The position numbers were made by a program, and so were the translations under genes. DNA of 49,469 nucleotides, taken from a virus. Shown here in pieces: positions 28,518 through 37,561 of the stretch (the stretch's first letter is position 1; the number at the start of each line of letters is the position of its first letter). The notes beneath the pieces are model-generated. The model had not been told where the DNA came from and searched no databases. It worked only from the letters and a program-made list of their open reading frames with translations. The stretch lies in the IMG/VR virus record IMGVR_UViG_3300021373_003347, positions 1 to 49,469 of that record; one strand, 5' to 3'.

Positions 28518-29729
28518 ATGAAATGTATGGTACCTGAAACTGGATTGACAATCAATCCTATTGGAGAAATTGTCTTATGCTGTGCCGGTGATAACACTGC
28601 GGTATCACATATTAAAGATGTTCCTGATTTAACTGAGTTCTTTAACGGTGATATATACAACCAAATCCGTGCAGATTTTAAAGAAAAGAAATTCCCGCCT
28701 CAATGTGATGTCTGTTGGCGCCATTGGGATGCAGGGCGCCTTGCTCGGTTTGATACTTACAACCGTTTTAAATTTCCAACATATGAAGAAGACGTTGCCG
28801 CTGAGGTAACACCAATAAGGTTTCTTGAGCTTACAACAAGTAATATCTGTAACCAAATGTGCGTAACCTGTTCAGGTAAGTATTCGTCAAAGTGGGCACC
28901 ATATGAAAAAATGGCGGTGGAGTCTGGTTTAGATTGGCGAAACCAAAATCATAAATTCCACACTGATATGTATAAGATGACTGACGCCGATGTTGATAAG
29001 GTACTTGATCTTGTTCCACATTTACAGCACCTAACCATTAAAGGTGGTGAACCATTTGCTGACCCAAACAATATAAAAATATTGAAAAAGGTTGCGGAAA
29101 CAAATCCTAAATGCCGTGTTGAGATTTGTACTAACTTTCAATTGGTTACTAATACTGTTATTGATATTTTACATCAGATTGAAGAAGTACACATTCAAGC
29201 AAGTATTGATGGAGTACACGAAACATATGATTGGATCCGTGGCGGTAACTTTGAACGCACAATAAATAATATCAATCGGTACCACGCTGTCGAAGGACGC
29301 ATCGTAATAGTTGTTGCAACGGTCTCAATTTATAATTGGATGCACTTACCAGAATTGATTGATTACTTTATTGATGTACCTGGTGTGCCTCGTGTAAGTA
29401 TGGCAAACCTTGTTACATTTCCAAAATATTGTTCACCTGTTTGGTTAGAGGATCATCACCAAAAAGAAGGTATTGATAAACTATTTGAATATCTTAATTC
29501 TAAATTTGAACAAGTCGATAAATTTTATTGGCGAAACCCAAAACTTGATTTGAGTAATACTAATAACGTATTAAGTGTTGTACCACAAGAAGAAGAATGG
29601 AATGGCGAAAAGGCAGAGATACAAGAAAGAATGGTTGAATGGATTGACTTTTGTTTAGTGGCACGTGAAAATAATGAAGACATATGGGATTTGGCTCCAT
29701 ATTTGAAGGAATACAAAGATAATGAATAA
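28518..29729 (+). CDS. Radical SAM enzyme with N-terminal cysteine (twitch-like) region, copy 1
   Basis: 403 residues. The radical SAM [4Fe-4S] motif CNQMCVTC (C111, C115, C118) is followed by KGGEPFADP (GGE motif) and QASIDGVHETYDWIRGG. An N-terminal region with ILCCAGDN-like C21-C22 and CDVCWRHW (C63, C66) looks like an auxiliary cluster domain placed before the core, the reverse of usual SPASM order. The family makes a 5'-deoxyadenosyl radical to modify sugars or peptides. It starts 5 nt after the structural gene and overlaps the second radical SAM gene by 8 nt. The substrate is unknown. Confidence 0.85.
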   Translation: MKCMVPETGLTINPIGEIVLCCAGDNTAVSHIKDVPDLTEFFNGDIYNQIRADFKEKKFPPQCDVCWRHWDAGRLARFDTYNRFKFPTYEEDVAAEVTPIRFLELTTSNICNQMCVTCSGKYSSKWAPYEKMAVESGLDWRNQNHKFHTDMYKMTDADVDKVLDLVPHLQHLTIKGGEPFADPNNIKILKKVAETNPKCRVEICTNFQLVTNTVIDILHQIEEVHIQASIDGVHETYDWIRGGNFERTINNINRYHAVEGRIVIVVATVSIYNWMHLPELIDYFIDVPGVPRVSMANLVTFPKYCSPVWLEDHHQKEGIDKLFEYLNSKFEQVDKFYWRNPKLDLSNTNNVLSVVPQEEEWNGEKAEIQERMVEWIDFCLVARENNEDIWDLAPYLKEYKDNE

Positions 29730-30822
29730 GTGGGATTTATTTCAAAGTAAACGAACTATACCCGAAGAACATAAAATTATCTCATGCTATGCCGCATTTA
29801 ATCATATGCGAATAAGAAGAAACGGCGGGATGCATCCTTGCTGCTTTAGCCGTAAAATGAAAATATGGAAAAAAGATCAGTTTGGTTTAAAAGATTATTG
29901 GTTTGGTGAATTAAACAACACTTATAAAGATGACTTCCTTGAGAATAAATTAAGTGCAGGTTGTCAGGCTGCTTGTCAAAAAAGAATTGATAAAGGTGAA
30001 ACACCACCTATTATTGAATATGATTATAATGTTGGCAGAGATAGATTAGAACACGCAATGGATGCTAACTCATGGCCTAGAGTTTTTGAATTTGAAATTA
30101 GTAATCTGTGTAATATGGCGTGCCCAATGTGCTTTGGCGAATTATCATCAAAACATATGTTAGGACGCGATAAAGATCTTAAACAATATGATCCAAACGT
30201 GTTTGATAATGATGAAAACCTAGAACAATTGCTTGAACAGTTTGTCGAGTTTATTCCACACCTAAAAGAGATAAGATTTGTTGGTGGAGAACCGTTTTCT
30301 CATAAAGCATTATATAAACTTTGTGCGTTGATTGCCGACATTAATCCTGAGATGAGAGTACAAATCTGTACTAACGGTAGTGTATTTAATAAAAAAGTTT
30401 TAAGGATGTGCCAAGAAAACAACATTAGTCTTTCAGTTTCATTAGATACTGTTGTTGAATCGGAATATGATATGATTAGAATTGGCGGTAAGTATAATGA
30501 AACAATGGATAACATTCAAAAGTTTAAAGATGTATTAGGTCCTGAAAACATTAAAGTTAATTCAACTCTTATGAAAGTCAATGCCGAAAATATTGATTTG
30601 TTTTTTAAATATGCGGAGTGGAATGGTTTTGGCGCGTTTATAAATGCATATGATAGAGCAGGACGGCAGCATACTGAAAATTGGAATATTAATTTGTTAT
30701 CAAAAGATGTATTAGAAGATATAATGAATAGACTAAAAATATTAAACCTGTCTAACCGTAATAGCAGGAATGCAGTTACAAAAATTATGAACTTATTGAG
30801 GAATGCAATTAATGACCGATAA
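29722..30822 (+). CDS. Radical SAM enzyme with N-terminal cysteine (twitch-like) region, copy 2
   Basis: 366 residues. The core motif CNMACPMC (C130, C134, C137) is followed by FVGGEPFSHKALYKL and SVSLDTVVESEYDMIRIGG. The N-terminal region has HPCCFSRK (C40-C41) and CQAACQK (C81, C85), the same layout as copy 1, so the two arose by duplication and may act in sequence or as partners. It is translated with both neighbours (8-nt and 11-nt overlaps). Possible products are modified sugars or peptides; nothing in the sequence fixes the substrate. Confidence 0.85.
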   Translation: MNKWDLFQSKRTIPEEHKIISCYAAFNHMRIRRNGGMHPCCFSRKMKIWKKDQFGLKDYWFGELNNTYKDDFLENKLSAGCQAACQKRIDKGETPPIIEYDYNVGRDRLEHAMDANSWPRVFEFEISNLCNMACPMCFGELSSKHMLGRDKDLKQYDPNVFDNDENLEQLLEQFVEFIPHLKEIRFVGGEPFSHKALYKLCALIADINPEMRVQICTNGSVFNKKVLRMCQENNISLSVSLDTVVESEYDMIRIGGKYNETMDNIQKFKDVLGPENIKVNSTLMKVNAENIDLFFKYAEWNGFGAFINAYDRAGRQHTENWNINLLSKDVLEDIMNRLKILNLSNRNSRNAVTKIMNLLRNAINDR

Positions 30823-31420
30823 TATTATATTTGTGAAACATGGTGACAAGTACGACCCTGAACACGTTAACAGATTGAGAGATCAGCTACGAGAATACTA
30901 TCCTAATTCTCAATACTTGTGCTATACTGATAATCCGTTGAATGTTGAGATTGAGTGTATTCCATGTTTCAAAAAACCATCACTTAGATTTTGGTGGAAT
31001 AAACTTGCAATGTTTAGTAAAGATTTTCCAGTCAGAGGTAAATGTTTATTCTTTGATTTAGACATGGATATTAAAGCTGATCCGCGCCCATGGTTGAATT
31101 GGGATGGGTTAACAATCATTAAAGATTATTGGAAAGACGATTTATACATGGCACCTCATGCTTATGATGTTCACATAAATAGTTCAGTAATCACATGGAC
31201 TGCTGGTGAACAGAATCATATCTGGGATCACTTTATGTCAAATAAAGATTACTTTATGAGAAAGTACGCAGGTATAGATCGTTTTCTTGTCCATGAAGGT
31301 ATTGAATTTAATACGTTTGAACACGGATTAGTAAACTCAATTGCCAATCCTTATAATGGCACTGCACCAATTGATATGTATAATGGAATGAAATATGAAT
31401 TACCTAGAAACACTTTATAA
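30812..31420 (+). CDS. GT-A type glycosyltransferase
   Basis: 202 residues from ATG 30812, chosen because GAGGAATGCAATTA is properly spaced (ATG 30803 is too close). KCLFFDLDMDIKADP contains the D-x-D metal and nucleotide-sugar motif; RFWWNKLAMFSKDF upstream is usual for GT-A enzymes of this phage type. A nucleotide-sugar-dependent transferase, cytoplasmic. It overlaps the following methyltransferase by 26 nt. The acceptor could be the phage appendage or a small molecule made by the cluster. Confidence 0.7.
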   Translation: MTDNIIFVKHGDKYDPEHVNRLRDQLREYYPNSQYLCYTDNPLNVEIECIPCFKKPSLRFWWNKLAMFSKDFPVRGKCLFFDLDMDIKADPRPWLNWDGLTIIKDYWKDDLYMAPHAYDVHINSSVITWTAGEQNHIWDHFMSNKDYFMRKYAGIDRFLVHEGIEFNTFEHGLVNSIANPYNGTAPIDMYNGMKYELPRNTL

Positions 31421-32066
31421 AAATGCTCTTAAAATAATTGAAGAAATATATGTTGAGTCAAAGTATAATCCTAATGTAGATTTATACCGTTCACTCGATA
31501 TTATGACTGCCGTTAATCCTAGCCAAACAACAAGTAAGCAATGGCTGGTTGAAAACCTCAAAGAATTTGTAAACGATGAAACCTTTCTACGAGACGGGCC
31601 GATTGAGCACGTTTTAGTTATGGGTGCATGGTATGGTATTGCCGGATTATTAATGAAAGAACATCTCGATAATGATGTTGCGGTATGGAATGTTGATTCA
31701 GATTACCAATGTGAAATATACGGTCCTATGCTACACAAAGATATTGAGCATTGCCAAAATATTCATTGGAAGCATGATGATGCAATAGATTATTTTATTG
31801 AACGCGCAGAAAATTTTCAACTCATTATTAATACAAGTTGTGAGCATATGGAACAGGAGGATATTGAAATGATTATCCGCCTTAAGAAACCAAATTGCAT
31901 TGTATGCTTTCAAAGTAATAACTTTCATAATGAAGCTGAGCACATTAATACTCATAACAGTATTGAAGAATTTGAAAAATCATTGGGTTTAACAAGAGTA
32001 TTTTGGTCAGGATTTACTACACCGGAGAATGCTCAATATCAAAGATATATGGTGATTGGTATATGA
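31395..32066 (+). CDS. Class I SAM-dependent methyltransferase-like protein
   Basis: 223 residues. VLVMGAWYGIAGLLM is a degenerate glycine-rich motif I, followed by VWNVDSDYQCE (acidic loop), HDDAIDYF and LIINTSCEHMEQEDIEMI (motif IV region). Such proteins recur in T4-like phage glycan clusters. An earlier N-terminal helix precedes the Rossmann core. The stop overlaps the tandem glycosyltransferase start (ATGA). The methyl acceptor is unknown. Confidence 0.7.
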   Translation: MNYLETLYKNALKIIEEIYVESKYNPNVDLYRSLDIMTAVNPSQTTSKQWLVENLKEFVNDETFLRDGPIEHVLVMGAWYGIAGLLMKEHLDNDVAVWNVDSDYQCEIYGPMLHKDIEHCQNIHWKHDDAIDYFIERAENFQLIINTSCEHMEQEDIEMIIRLKKPNCIVCFQSNNFHNEAEHINTHNSIEEFEKSLGLTRVFWSGFTTPENAQYQRYMVIGI

Positions 32067-33772
32067 AACGAATTATATTTACAGTTTGGGATGATATTAG
32101 TCGTGAAGATGATGCATGGAATGTTAATCATTGGTCACACGAACAGCAAAAAGATTATTGGGATAAACTGATTGACAACAAAAAAGATTATGCCGATAAA
32201 ATTGGTGTAGAATTTAAATTATTCCATAACACAATGAAAGACTTTGTTGTCGAGCACGACGTTGAGTTTACAAAGGTTAACTTATATAAACATCACTTAT
32301 TTGCCAAACTTGCTGAAGAATATGATGAAGTAATGTATATTGATATGGATGTGGTATTCAATACCGATGAGAATATGTTTGATGAATTGGATTTGAGTAA
32401 AGGCATTCATATTAAAGATCAAGATGAAAAGATATTGAATAGAAACATTAATGAAGTTGTCTTTCAAGAAATTGGCGTGCGTAACCCAACATTAAAATAC
32501 CATATCACAAGAGATCTACTTAATGATAAGTTTGATTGCCATGTGATGAATACAGGTATTATGGTTGGCAAGTCTGAACACATCAAAAAGATCAAGTATA
32601 TCGCAAGAATTAAAAAAGGCATAAAAAAGATTAATCAAATAAAGCACGATAATCTTATGGGTGTTAATAGTACTTATTTGAGAATGTATTATTATCCAAA
32701 CAACGAATCATTGTTTTCATGGATTATGGAAGAATTCAATATCCCGTATGTTTTGATGGATAGAGAATGGCATTACATTGTATCCGATGATCTTATAACT
32801 GTTGATTGGGATGAGATTAAGGTTGCTCATTTTATTAATAAAAAGTTCAATCATTTCTTTAACGATAAAACTAAATGTATCTATTCAATTTATATTGAAA
32901 TACCTGACGAACGTCTTGACAATCCTCGTGGTCCATCCGATGATGATGTTCCGAAAAGTCTCCGTGTTAAACAACGGCTTGCAGAATTTAAAGATAAGTT
33001 AGATAAAAACCACCGAGATTATGCAGATCTATGCGGTGCAGAATTTATTCAGTTTGGGCGTGATGAGCAATACGAAACATTTGCGGCAAGATTTCCACAA
33101 CTAACAGAATACAATATTATTAATCTATATAAAGTTTGGTTACTTGATAAATTAACTCACGATTATGATTTAGTTTTGTATATTGATTACGATGTATATT
33201 TTGCTGATAAGTTTGATGCGTTTAATTATTTGAGAGCAGAACAAGGATTTTGTTGTGATGTAAACACCGCGTATGAAGCAGGAGTTAATGTAAGAGATCC
33301 ATTATATTTCAAAAATTATAATAAAGATTTCCGTAATCCCCAAGCAAAGTATTGGAATGCGCACGCATTGTTGGCAGAGGAAGATCTTGATGGTGACAAT
33401 TGGGTATTCAATACTGGGATTATGATGTCAAGCCGAAAGATTATGGAACAACTTGATTATTTTGGTGGCATTGATGAATTGTTAGATTTAATGGATGAGG
33501 TTAAGGAATTCTCAATGTATACTGAGGAGATCCGTAGATCATTTGGACACGATAATGAAACTATAATGTCATATAAGACTAAGATCAATAATGTACCTGT
33601 AATGCGCCTACAAGAGAAATGGCATTTCAAACACGATACTACTAAGCTGGCTGCCTATGATCCAACCAACCGCCATTTTAAACAAAGAAAGCATGAGTTA
33701 GAAACAAACATAAAGTTTAAAGAACTTCAATTCATACACTTTATTTCTAAAAACTTTGGGTTGATAATGTAA
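32063..33772 (+). CDS. Tandem two-domain GT-A glycosyltransferase
   Basis: 569 residues from ATG 32063, chosen by the ATGA overlap with the upstream stop. Two homologous halves are clear: VNLYKHHLFAKLAEEYDEVM with YIDMDVVFNT in the first (about 70-100), and IINLYKVWLLDKLTHDYDLV with YIDYDVYFAD in the second. Both carry a D-x-D metal motif and an N-T-G-I-M-x-x-x segment (MNTGIMVG; FNTGIMMS). The fusion suggests it adds two sugars in turn, or that one half is regulatory. It overlaps the SGNH gene by one base. Confidence 0.75.
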   Translation: MKRIIFTVWDDISREDDAWNVNHWSHEQQKDYWDKLIDNKKDYADKIGVEFKLFHNTMKDFVVEHDVEFTKVNLYKHHLFAKLAEEYDEVMYIDMDVVFNTDENMFDELDLSKGIHIKDQDEKILNRNINEVVFQEIGVRNPTLKYHITRDLLNDKFDCHVMNTGIMVGKSEHIKKIKYIARIKKGIKKINQIKHDNLMGVNSTYLRMYYYPNNESLFSWIMEEFNIPYVLMDREWHYIVSDDLITVDWDEIKVAHFINKKFNHFFNDKTKCIYSIYIEIPDERLDNPRGPSDDDVPKSLRVKQRLAEFKDKLDKNHRDYADLCGAEFIQFGRDEQYETFAARFPQLTEYNIINLYKVWLLDKLTHDYDLVLYIDYDVYFADKFDAFNYLRAEQGFCCDVNTAYEAGVNVRDPLYFKNYNKDFRNPQAKYWNAHALLAEEDLDGDNWVFNTGIMMSSRKIMEQLDYFGGIDELLDLMDEVKEFSMYTEEIRRSFGHDNETIMSYKTKINNVPVMRLQEKWHFKHDTTKLAAYDPTNRHFKQRKHELETNIKFKELQFIHFISKNFGLIM

Positions 33773-34605
33773 TGAGTTATTTGCTTGCAGTAGGATGTAG
33801 TTGGACTGACCACAATTACTTTTCTTTTCAGCATGAAGAACTTGATTGCTCATGGCCGAAATGGCCAGAATATGTTGGAAAGCATTTGGGATTGCCTGCC
33901 GTTAATAAAGGTAGATCTGGTAGTTCAAATGAGTATGCTTATATTGAAATAATGGACGCGGTATTATCAGATGATCCTCCATCACACATTTGTTGGCAAC
34001 TTACCGATTGGTCAAGATTGCAATTAGGTAGGCGCAGAATAATGCCTTGTAAAAGGTGGGAGGTGTTTGCAATGGAATCTAATTCTGAAAAGAAATTCAG
34101 AAAAGATAACTCAAGCGCTGAATACTTAATGGGTTTACATACATTGCCATTAGCACTCGACGGACCTATACCTATATTAGAAAACACGTTGTTTTATATT
34201 GAGAAGGTAATTATGTTATGCCGTAAACTTAATATTAAATTAAATATATTTCAATCTGATGTCCCAATATGGCCGTTTACATCCGATTACTGGTGGTGGT
34301 ACCTCGATAACTTTAGACAAAAGCACCCCAAGGAATGGAAAGTTTTTAACTTAATGATTGATGAAAGAGTTGAGAATTGTTTTTTAACTAAGGCAATTTT
34401 AAACGAATTAATCTCAGGCGAGGCATTTGCAAAAGTTGAAAAGATCAAACCTGTTGAAGTATATGGTTGGCCTGTATGGAAAGAGATTGGTGGTAAATGG
34501 ATATCAGCAGAAAGTAAAATTTCAGAACTTGACTCTCATCCTGATGCAAAAGGACAAATAAACCTCGGTGCAGCGATAAACAAGTGGATTGATGATGTAT
34601 CTTGA
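33772..34605 (+). CDS. SGNH-hydrolase-like protein
   Basis: 277 residues. LLAVGCSWTDHNYF places a serine in the G-x-S block I context, NKGRSGSSNEYAYI is like block II (G-x-S/N), ICWQLTDWSRLQLG resembles block III, and SHPDAKGQINLGAAINKW gives the D-x-x-H-like end (S-H-P-D). The family includes esterases and sugar O-acyl hydrolases or transferases. Within a glycan or tailoring cluster, O-acetyl or O-acyl editing is a reasonable inference. No signal peptide. It overlaps the next gene by 14 nt. Confidence 0.65.
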   Translation: MSYLLAVGCSWTDHNYFSFQHEELDCSWPKWPEYVGKHLGLPAVNKGRSGSSNEYAYIEIMDAVLSDDPPSHICWQLTDWSRLQLGRRRIMPCKRWEVFAMESNSEKKFRKDNSSAEYLMGLHTLPLALDGPIPILENTLFYIEKVIMLCRKLNIKLNIFQSDVPIWPFTSDYWWWYLDNFRQKHPKEWKVFNLMIDERVENCFLTKAILNELISGEAFAKVEKIKPVEVYGWPVWKEIGGKWISAESKISELDSHPDAKGQINLGAAINKWIDDVS

Positions 34606-35323
34606 GGATGAGTTTGGTCAATCTATAAGCTTTGAAATACCGTTAGAATGTAAAAGAATACTTTTTAATTTAAGCGGTGGTGCTGATTCGGCATTGGTTT
34701 TTTATTTACTAATCAAATACTTAACGGAAAATAACCGACACGATACAACGATTGGATGCCTTACTCTAGCCTTTGACAAGCGGTATAGATGGCAGGCACG
34801 AAGGTCTGCCAACATCATTGAATATATGATTAGCAAGTTTGATTACCACAACATCTTGTCTCACCATACAGTCTACGGTGATGATTATAACGACTCTCAC
34901 CTACATAAATATCAAAAAGAAGTGTTTGGCCGTGGTGAGTATGATATGCTTATTGGCGGTAATACAGCTAACCCTCGATTTGATGTTGACATTGAATTAA
35001 AAGATGGTACGCATATTAATCTTTGGAAAGAATGTGATCCAATGATTGGTATACGGAATGAAAACGATATTCCTATTACAATTGATAGATTTGGATATCC
35101 GTACTATTCTCCATTTGCAAATGTTGATAAAAGGTTTGTTGCGTCAATCTACAAGAGATTTGATTTATTTGATTTGTTGCAGGAAACGAGGTCATGCTGT
35201 ACTAATATACCTGACACAGAAAAACCGTGTGGTGTATGTTGGTCTTGTGGTGAACGCAAATTAATATGGGGAGATTGGGATTATGGATTTATACCCGGTA
35301 GAAAAATCGGTAATCAGTCTTAA
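34592..35323 (+). CDS. QueC/ExsB-like PP-loop ATPase
   Basis: About 243 residues (ATG 34592 or 34595; a TTG at 34589 is also open). The PP-loop FNLSGGADSALVFYLL binds ATP. The C-terminal region TRSCC...CGVCWSCGERK provides the four-cysteine zinc site found in QueC (7-cyano-7-deazaguanine synthase). The middle is divergent (ARRSANIIEYMI, GNTANPRFD). PP-loop enzymes adenylate a carboxyl or nucleobase for amidation or nitrile formation. Phages use QueC relatives for 7-deazaguanine DNA, but no other such gene is in the window and the location is among glycan enzymes, so another amidation is possible. Confidence 0.7.
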   Translation: MMYLEDEFGQSISFEIPLECKRILFNLSGGADSALVFYLLIKYLTENNRHDTTIGCLTLAFDKRYRWQARRSANIIEYMISKFDYHNILSHHTVYGDDYNDSHLHKYQKEVFGRGEYDMLIGGNTANPRFDVDIELKDGTHINLWKECDPMIGIRNENDIPITIDRFGYPYYSPFANVDKRFVASIYKRFDLFDLLQETRSCCTNIPDTEKPCGVCWSCGERKLIWGDWDYGFIPGRKIGNQS

Positions 35324-35975
35324 CAGCCTTTTAGAGGTTGATGATTTATCAAGTACAACAACATTTTTAGATTGGGGTGGCAATCAAGGTAACCTATTAT
35401 CGTTTGATAATTTTCCAATCAAACAAAGTAACTATACTTGTGTTGATGTTGATAAAGGTGCATTGGATGTTGGTGCAAAAAATTATCCTGATGCTAACTT
35501 TTTTCACTATAACAAATATAATAAAGTTTATAATCAGACTGGTAATCTCGACGAACCGTTTCCCAATATCAATACAAAGCAAGATATTATTTTTGCGTTT
35601 AGTGTATTTACCCATACAGATTTTAATGAGTTCAAACAAACCGTTCGGTGGATGAAAGAAACATTTACCTATAAGAAAATCATCATCAGTCTTATCGGAA
35701 CGAATAGTACAAAATTACTTGATAGGTTTTATAAGGCACGTGTTGAAAGAGATGGGTCAAGTATTGATATACGTAACTTAGAGAATGAGACCGATACAAA
35801 CATAGCTTATCTTACCGATAACAATGTATTGATACGAGATCAGATACAAGCAAATAATACTCCATGCCAAACATTTTTGACAATGTATAGACCACCGTTC
35901 GTATTAGGCCATCTTGGTGGTACTATTCAAATCGTACACGAATTAGAATATCCTTTTCTTGTGATTGAACCATGA
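35283..35975 (+). CDS. Class I SAM-dependent methyltransferase
   Basis: 230 residues. Motif I FLDWGGNQGNLLSF, acidic loop YTCVDVDKGALDVG, then DIIFAFSVFTHTDFNEFKQT, the usual motif IV-post region with a His. It overlaps the PP-loop gene by 41 nt and the next hydroxylase gene by 4 nt. Second methyltransferase of the cluster. Substrate not known; N- or O-methylation of the cluster product is inferred. Confidence 0.8.
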   Translation: MDLYPVEKSVISLNSLLEVDDLSSTTTFLDWGGNQGNLLSFDNFPIKQSNYTCVDVDKGALDVGAKNYPDANFFHYNKYNKVYNQTGNLDEPFPNINTKQDIIFAFSVFTHTDFNEFKQTVRWMKETFTYKKIIISLIGTNSTKLLDRFYKARVERDGSSIDIRNLENETDTNIAYLTDNNVLIRDQIQANNTPCQTFLTMYRPPFVLGHLGGTIQIVHELEYPFLVIEP

Positions 35976-36520
35976 AAAATTTTACTGAATTAGAATTACC
36001 GCCATTTACATTAGATCATATTGAATGGGATGGTCAAACACAGATCGGTATTACAACTACATCGGATGCACCTGATAACACAAAGATGGCATGTGGTAGT
36101 TTGAAATATGATTGGTCAAAAAAGGTTTATAAAAATGGTCAGACTATAGTACCATTGCGAGAAACAGAACTCAAGGAACAAGATTTCAACACCGTGTGCT
36201 CAGTGTTCCGTGGCACCGTACTTGAAACTGTTTATAATATGTTGAATGAAAGATATAAAATCGGTAGAGTCAGATTAATGAAATCTTTACCGTTTACTTG
36301 TTTATCATGGCATACTGATTCTCAAATAAGAATACACTATCCTGTAAAAACACAGGAAGGATGCTTTATGGTTATAGATGATGAGATTATGCATCTCAAA
36401 CAAGACACGTGGTATTTAACCAATACTATGTTAAAGCACACTGCCTTCAATTCAAGTAAAGAAGATAGAATACACCTTGTAGTAAATGTACTGAATGACT
36501 ATGCAGAATTATCAGCTTAG
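35972..36520 (+). CDS. Aspartyl/asparaginyl beta-hydroxylase-like oxygenase
   Basis: 182 residues. CLSWHTDSQIRIHYPVKTQ gives the H-x-D Fe(II) ligands, IMHLKQDTWYLTNTMLKHTAFNSS the distal His, and RIHLVVNV the 2-oxoglutarate Arg, exactly the order of Asp_Arg_Hydrox proteins. The family hydroxylates Asp/Asn side chains or free amino acids and peptides. Beside radical SAM, methyltransferase and acetyltransferase genes, a peptide or amino-acid-like substrate becomes plausible. It overlaps its neighbours by 4 and 26 nt. Confidence 0.8.
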   Translation: MKNFTELELPPFTLDHIEWDGQTQIGITTTSDAPDNTKMACGSLKYDWSKKVYKNGQTIVPLRETELKEQDFNTVCSVFRGTVLETVYNMLNERYKIGRVRLMKSLPFTCLSWHTDSQIRIHYPVKTQEGCFMVIDDEIMHLKQDTWYLTNTMLKHTAFNSSKEDRIHLVVNVLNDYAELSA

Positions 36521-36950
36521 AGAAATAACCAAAGAACAGATTAAAGAAGCCTGGGACAAGTTGTGGCCTGGGAATGAGCACTATTATATTTCTGATATGA
36601 CTTTTCCTGAACTTGGAAACAATAAAGAAATATTTACAAAATATAAAGCCACCTACTGGGGCTTGTATGACGGAGATAAACTTATAGCTTCAAACTCAGG
36701 ACACAAGACTTCAGAAACTTATTATAGAGGACGTGGAGTGTGGGTAGATGAAGATTATAGAAGACAAAAGTTATCTCAAATAATGTGGCAAGCTGTGGCA
36801 GACCAAGGAAGAAGAGAAGGTTGTGAGTTTTTATGGTGTTTACCTCGTAGGCCTACATTTTCTCATGCTGAAGAGTTTGGGTTCATTCGTATGACTGAGT
36901 GGATGACATTTAAACACGGAGAAAATGCATACGCAGTATATAGATTATGA
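36495..36950 (+). CDS. GNAT-family N-acetyltransferase
   Basis: 151 residues from ATG 36495 (a second ATG at 36501). RGVWVDEDYRRQKLSQIMWQ carries the V-x(n)-R/Q-x-x-G-like acetyl-CoA loop in modified form (R-R-Q-K-L-S), followed by GCEFLWCLPR and FSHAEEFGFIRM. It transfers an acyl group from acyl-CoA to an amine. The missing glycine in the pyrophosphate loop is unusual. It overlaps the sulfotransferase gene by 4 nt. Confidence 0.75.
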   Translation: MTMQNYQLREITKEQIKEAWDKLWPGNEHYYISDMTFPELGNNKEIFTKYKATYWGLYDGDKLIASNSGHKTSETYYRGRGVWVDEDYRRQKLSQIMWQAVADQGRREGCEFLWCLPRRPTFSHAEEFGFIRMTEWMTFKHGENAYAVYRL

Positions 36951-37561
36951 AAATTTTTATTCATATTCCAAAGACAGGTGGGTTCTCTATAAGATATTGC
37001 AACGCACTAAAGTCTCAAATTATCATTAACACTGTAGATAAATTAAAAGACTATGATTATATTCAGGGCTTAAAAGTTATTGGATATCCAGGAGCTGAGC
37101 ACAGTAGATGGAAAGACCTTTACCCAGAATATAGAGATAAGTTTGAAGCATTTGCTGTTGTAAGAAATCCATGGCAGAGAACAGCTTCTCGCTATTGGCA
37201 TGCAAAGACAAGAGATTATGAGGTTCATGGTACTGATCTTTCAAGCTTTGAGGCATTTATTGAAGATAGGCACAGACTTATAGAAATGCCGTTCACATGG
37301 CACAGACCACATCTTCATTGGCATAATCAATTAGACCACATTACTAACGATGATGGGAAAATAATGTGCCATGTGATGAAAACTGAGACTTTAAAGAAAG
37401 ATGTAAAAAACTATTTCAGCGTTGAACTACAAGAAAAGTATAATGTCACAGGCGATTACCCTAATCTTTGGACTCCTAAGCTTATAAATGATATAGGAGA
37501 TTGGTATGAAAGAGATATCAAAACATTTAATTATGAACCTAATCATCATCTTCGTAGATGA
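36947..37561 (+). CDS. Sulfotransferase family protein
   Basis: 204 residues. FIHIPKTGGFSIRYC is the 5'-phosphosulfate loop of the Sulfotransfer_2 type and VVRNPWQRTASRYWHAK the 3'-phosphate region, both needed to bind PAPS. The family sulfates glycans or small molecules. It is the last gene of the 28518-37561 cluster; its 3' end is overlapped by 23 nt of a small reverse gene. No PAPS synthesis gene is visible here, so it would use host PAPS. Confidence 0.85.
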   Translation: MKIFIHIPKTGGFSIRYCNALKSQIIINTVDKLKDYDYIQGLKVIGYPGAEHSRWKDLYPEYRDKFEAFAVVRNPWQRTASRYWHAKTRDYEVHGTDLSSFEAFIEDRHRLIEMPFTWHRPHLHWHNQLDHITNDDGKIMCHVMKTETLKKDVKNYFSVELQEKYNVTGDYPNLWTPKLINDIGDWYERDIKTFNYEPNHHLRR

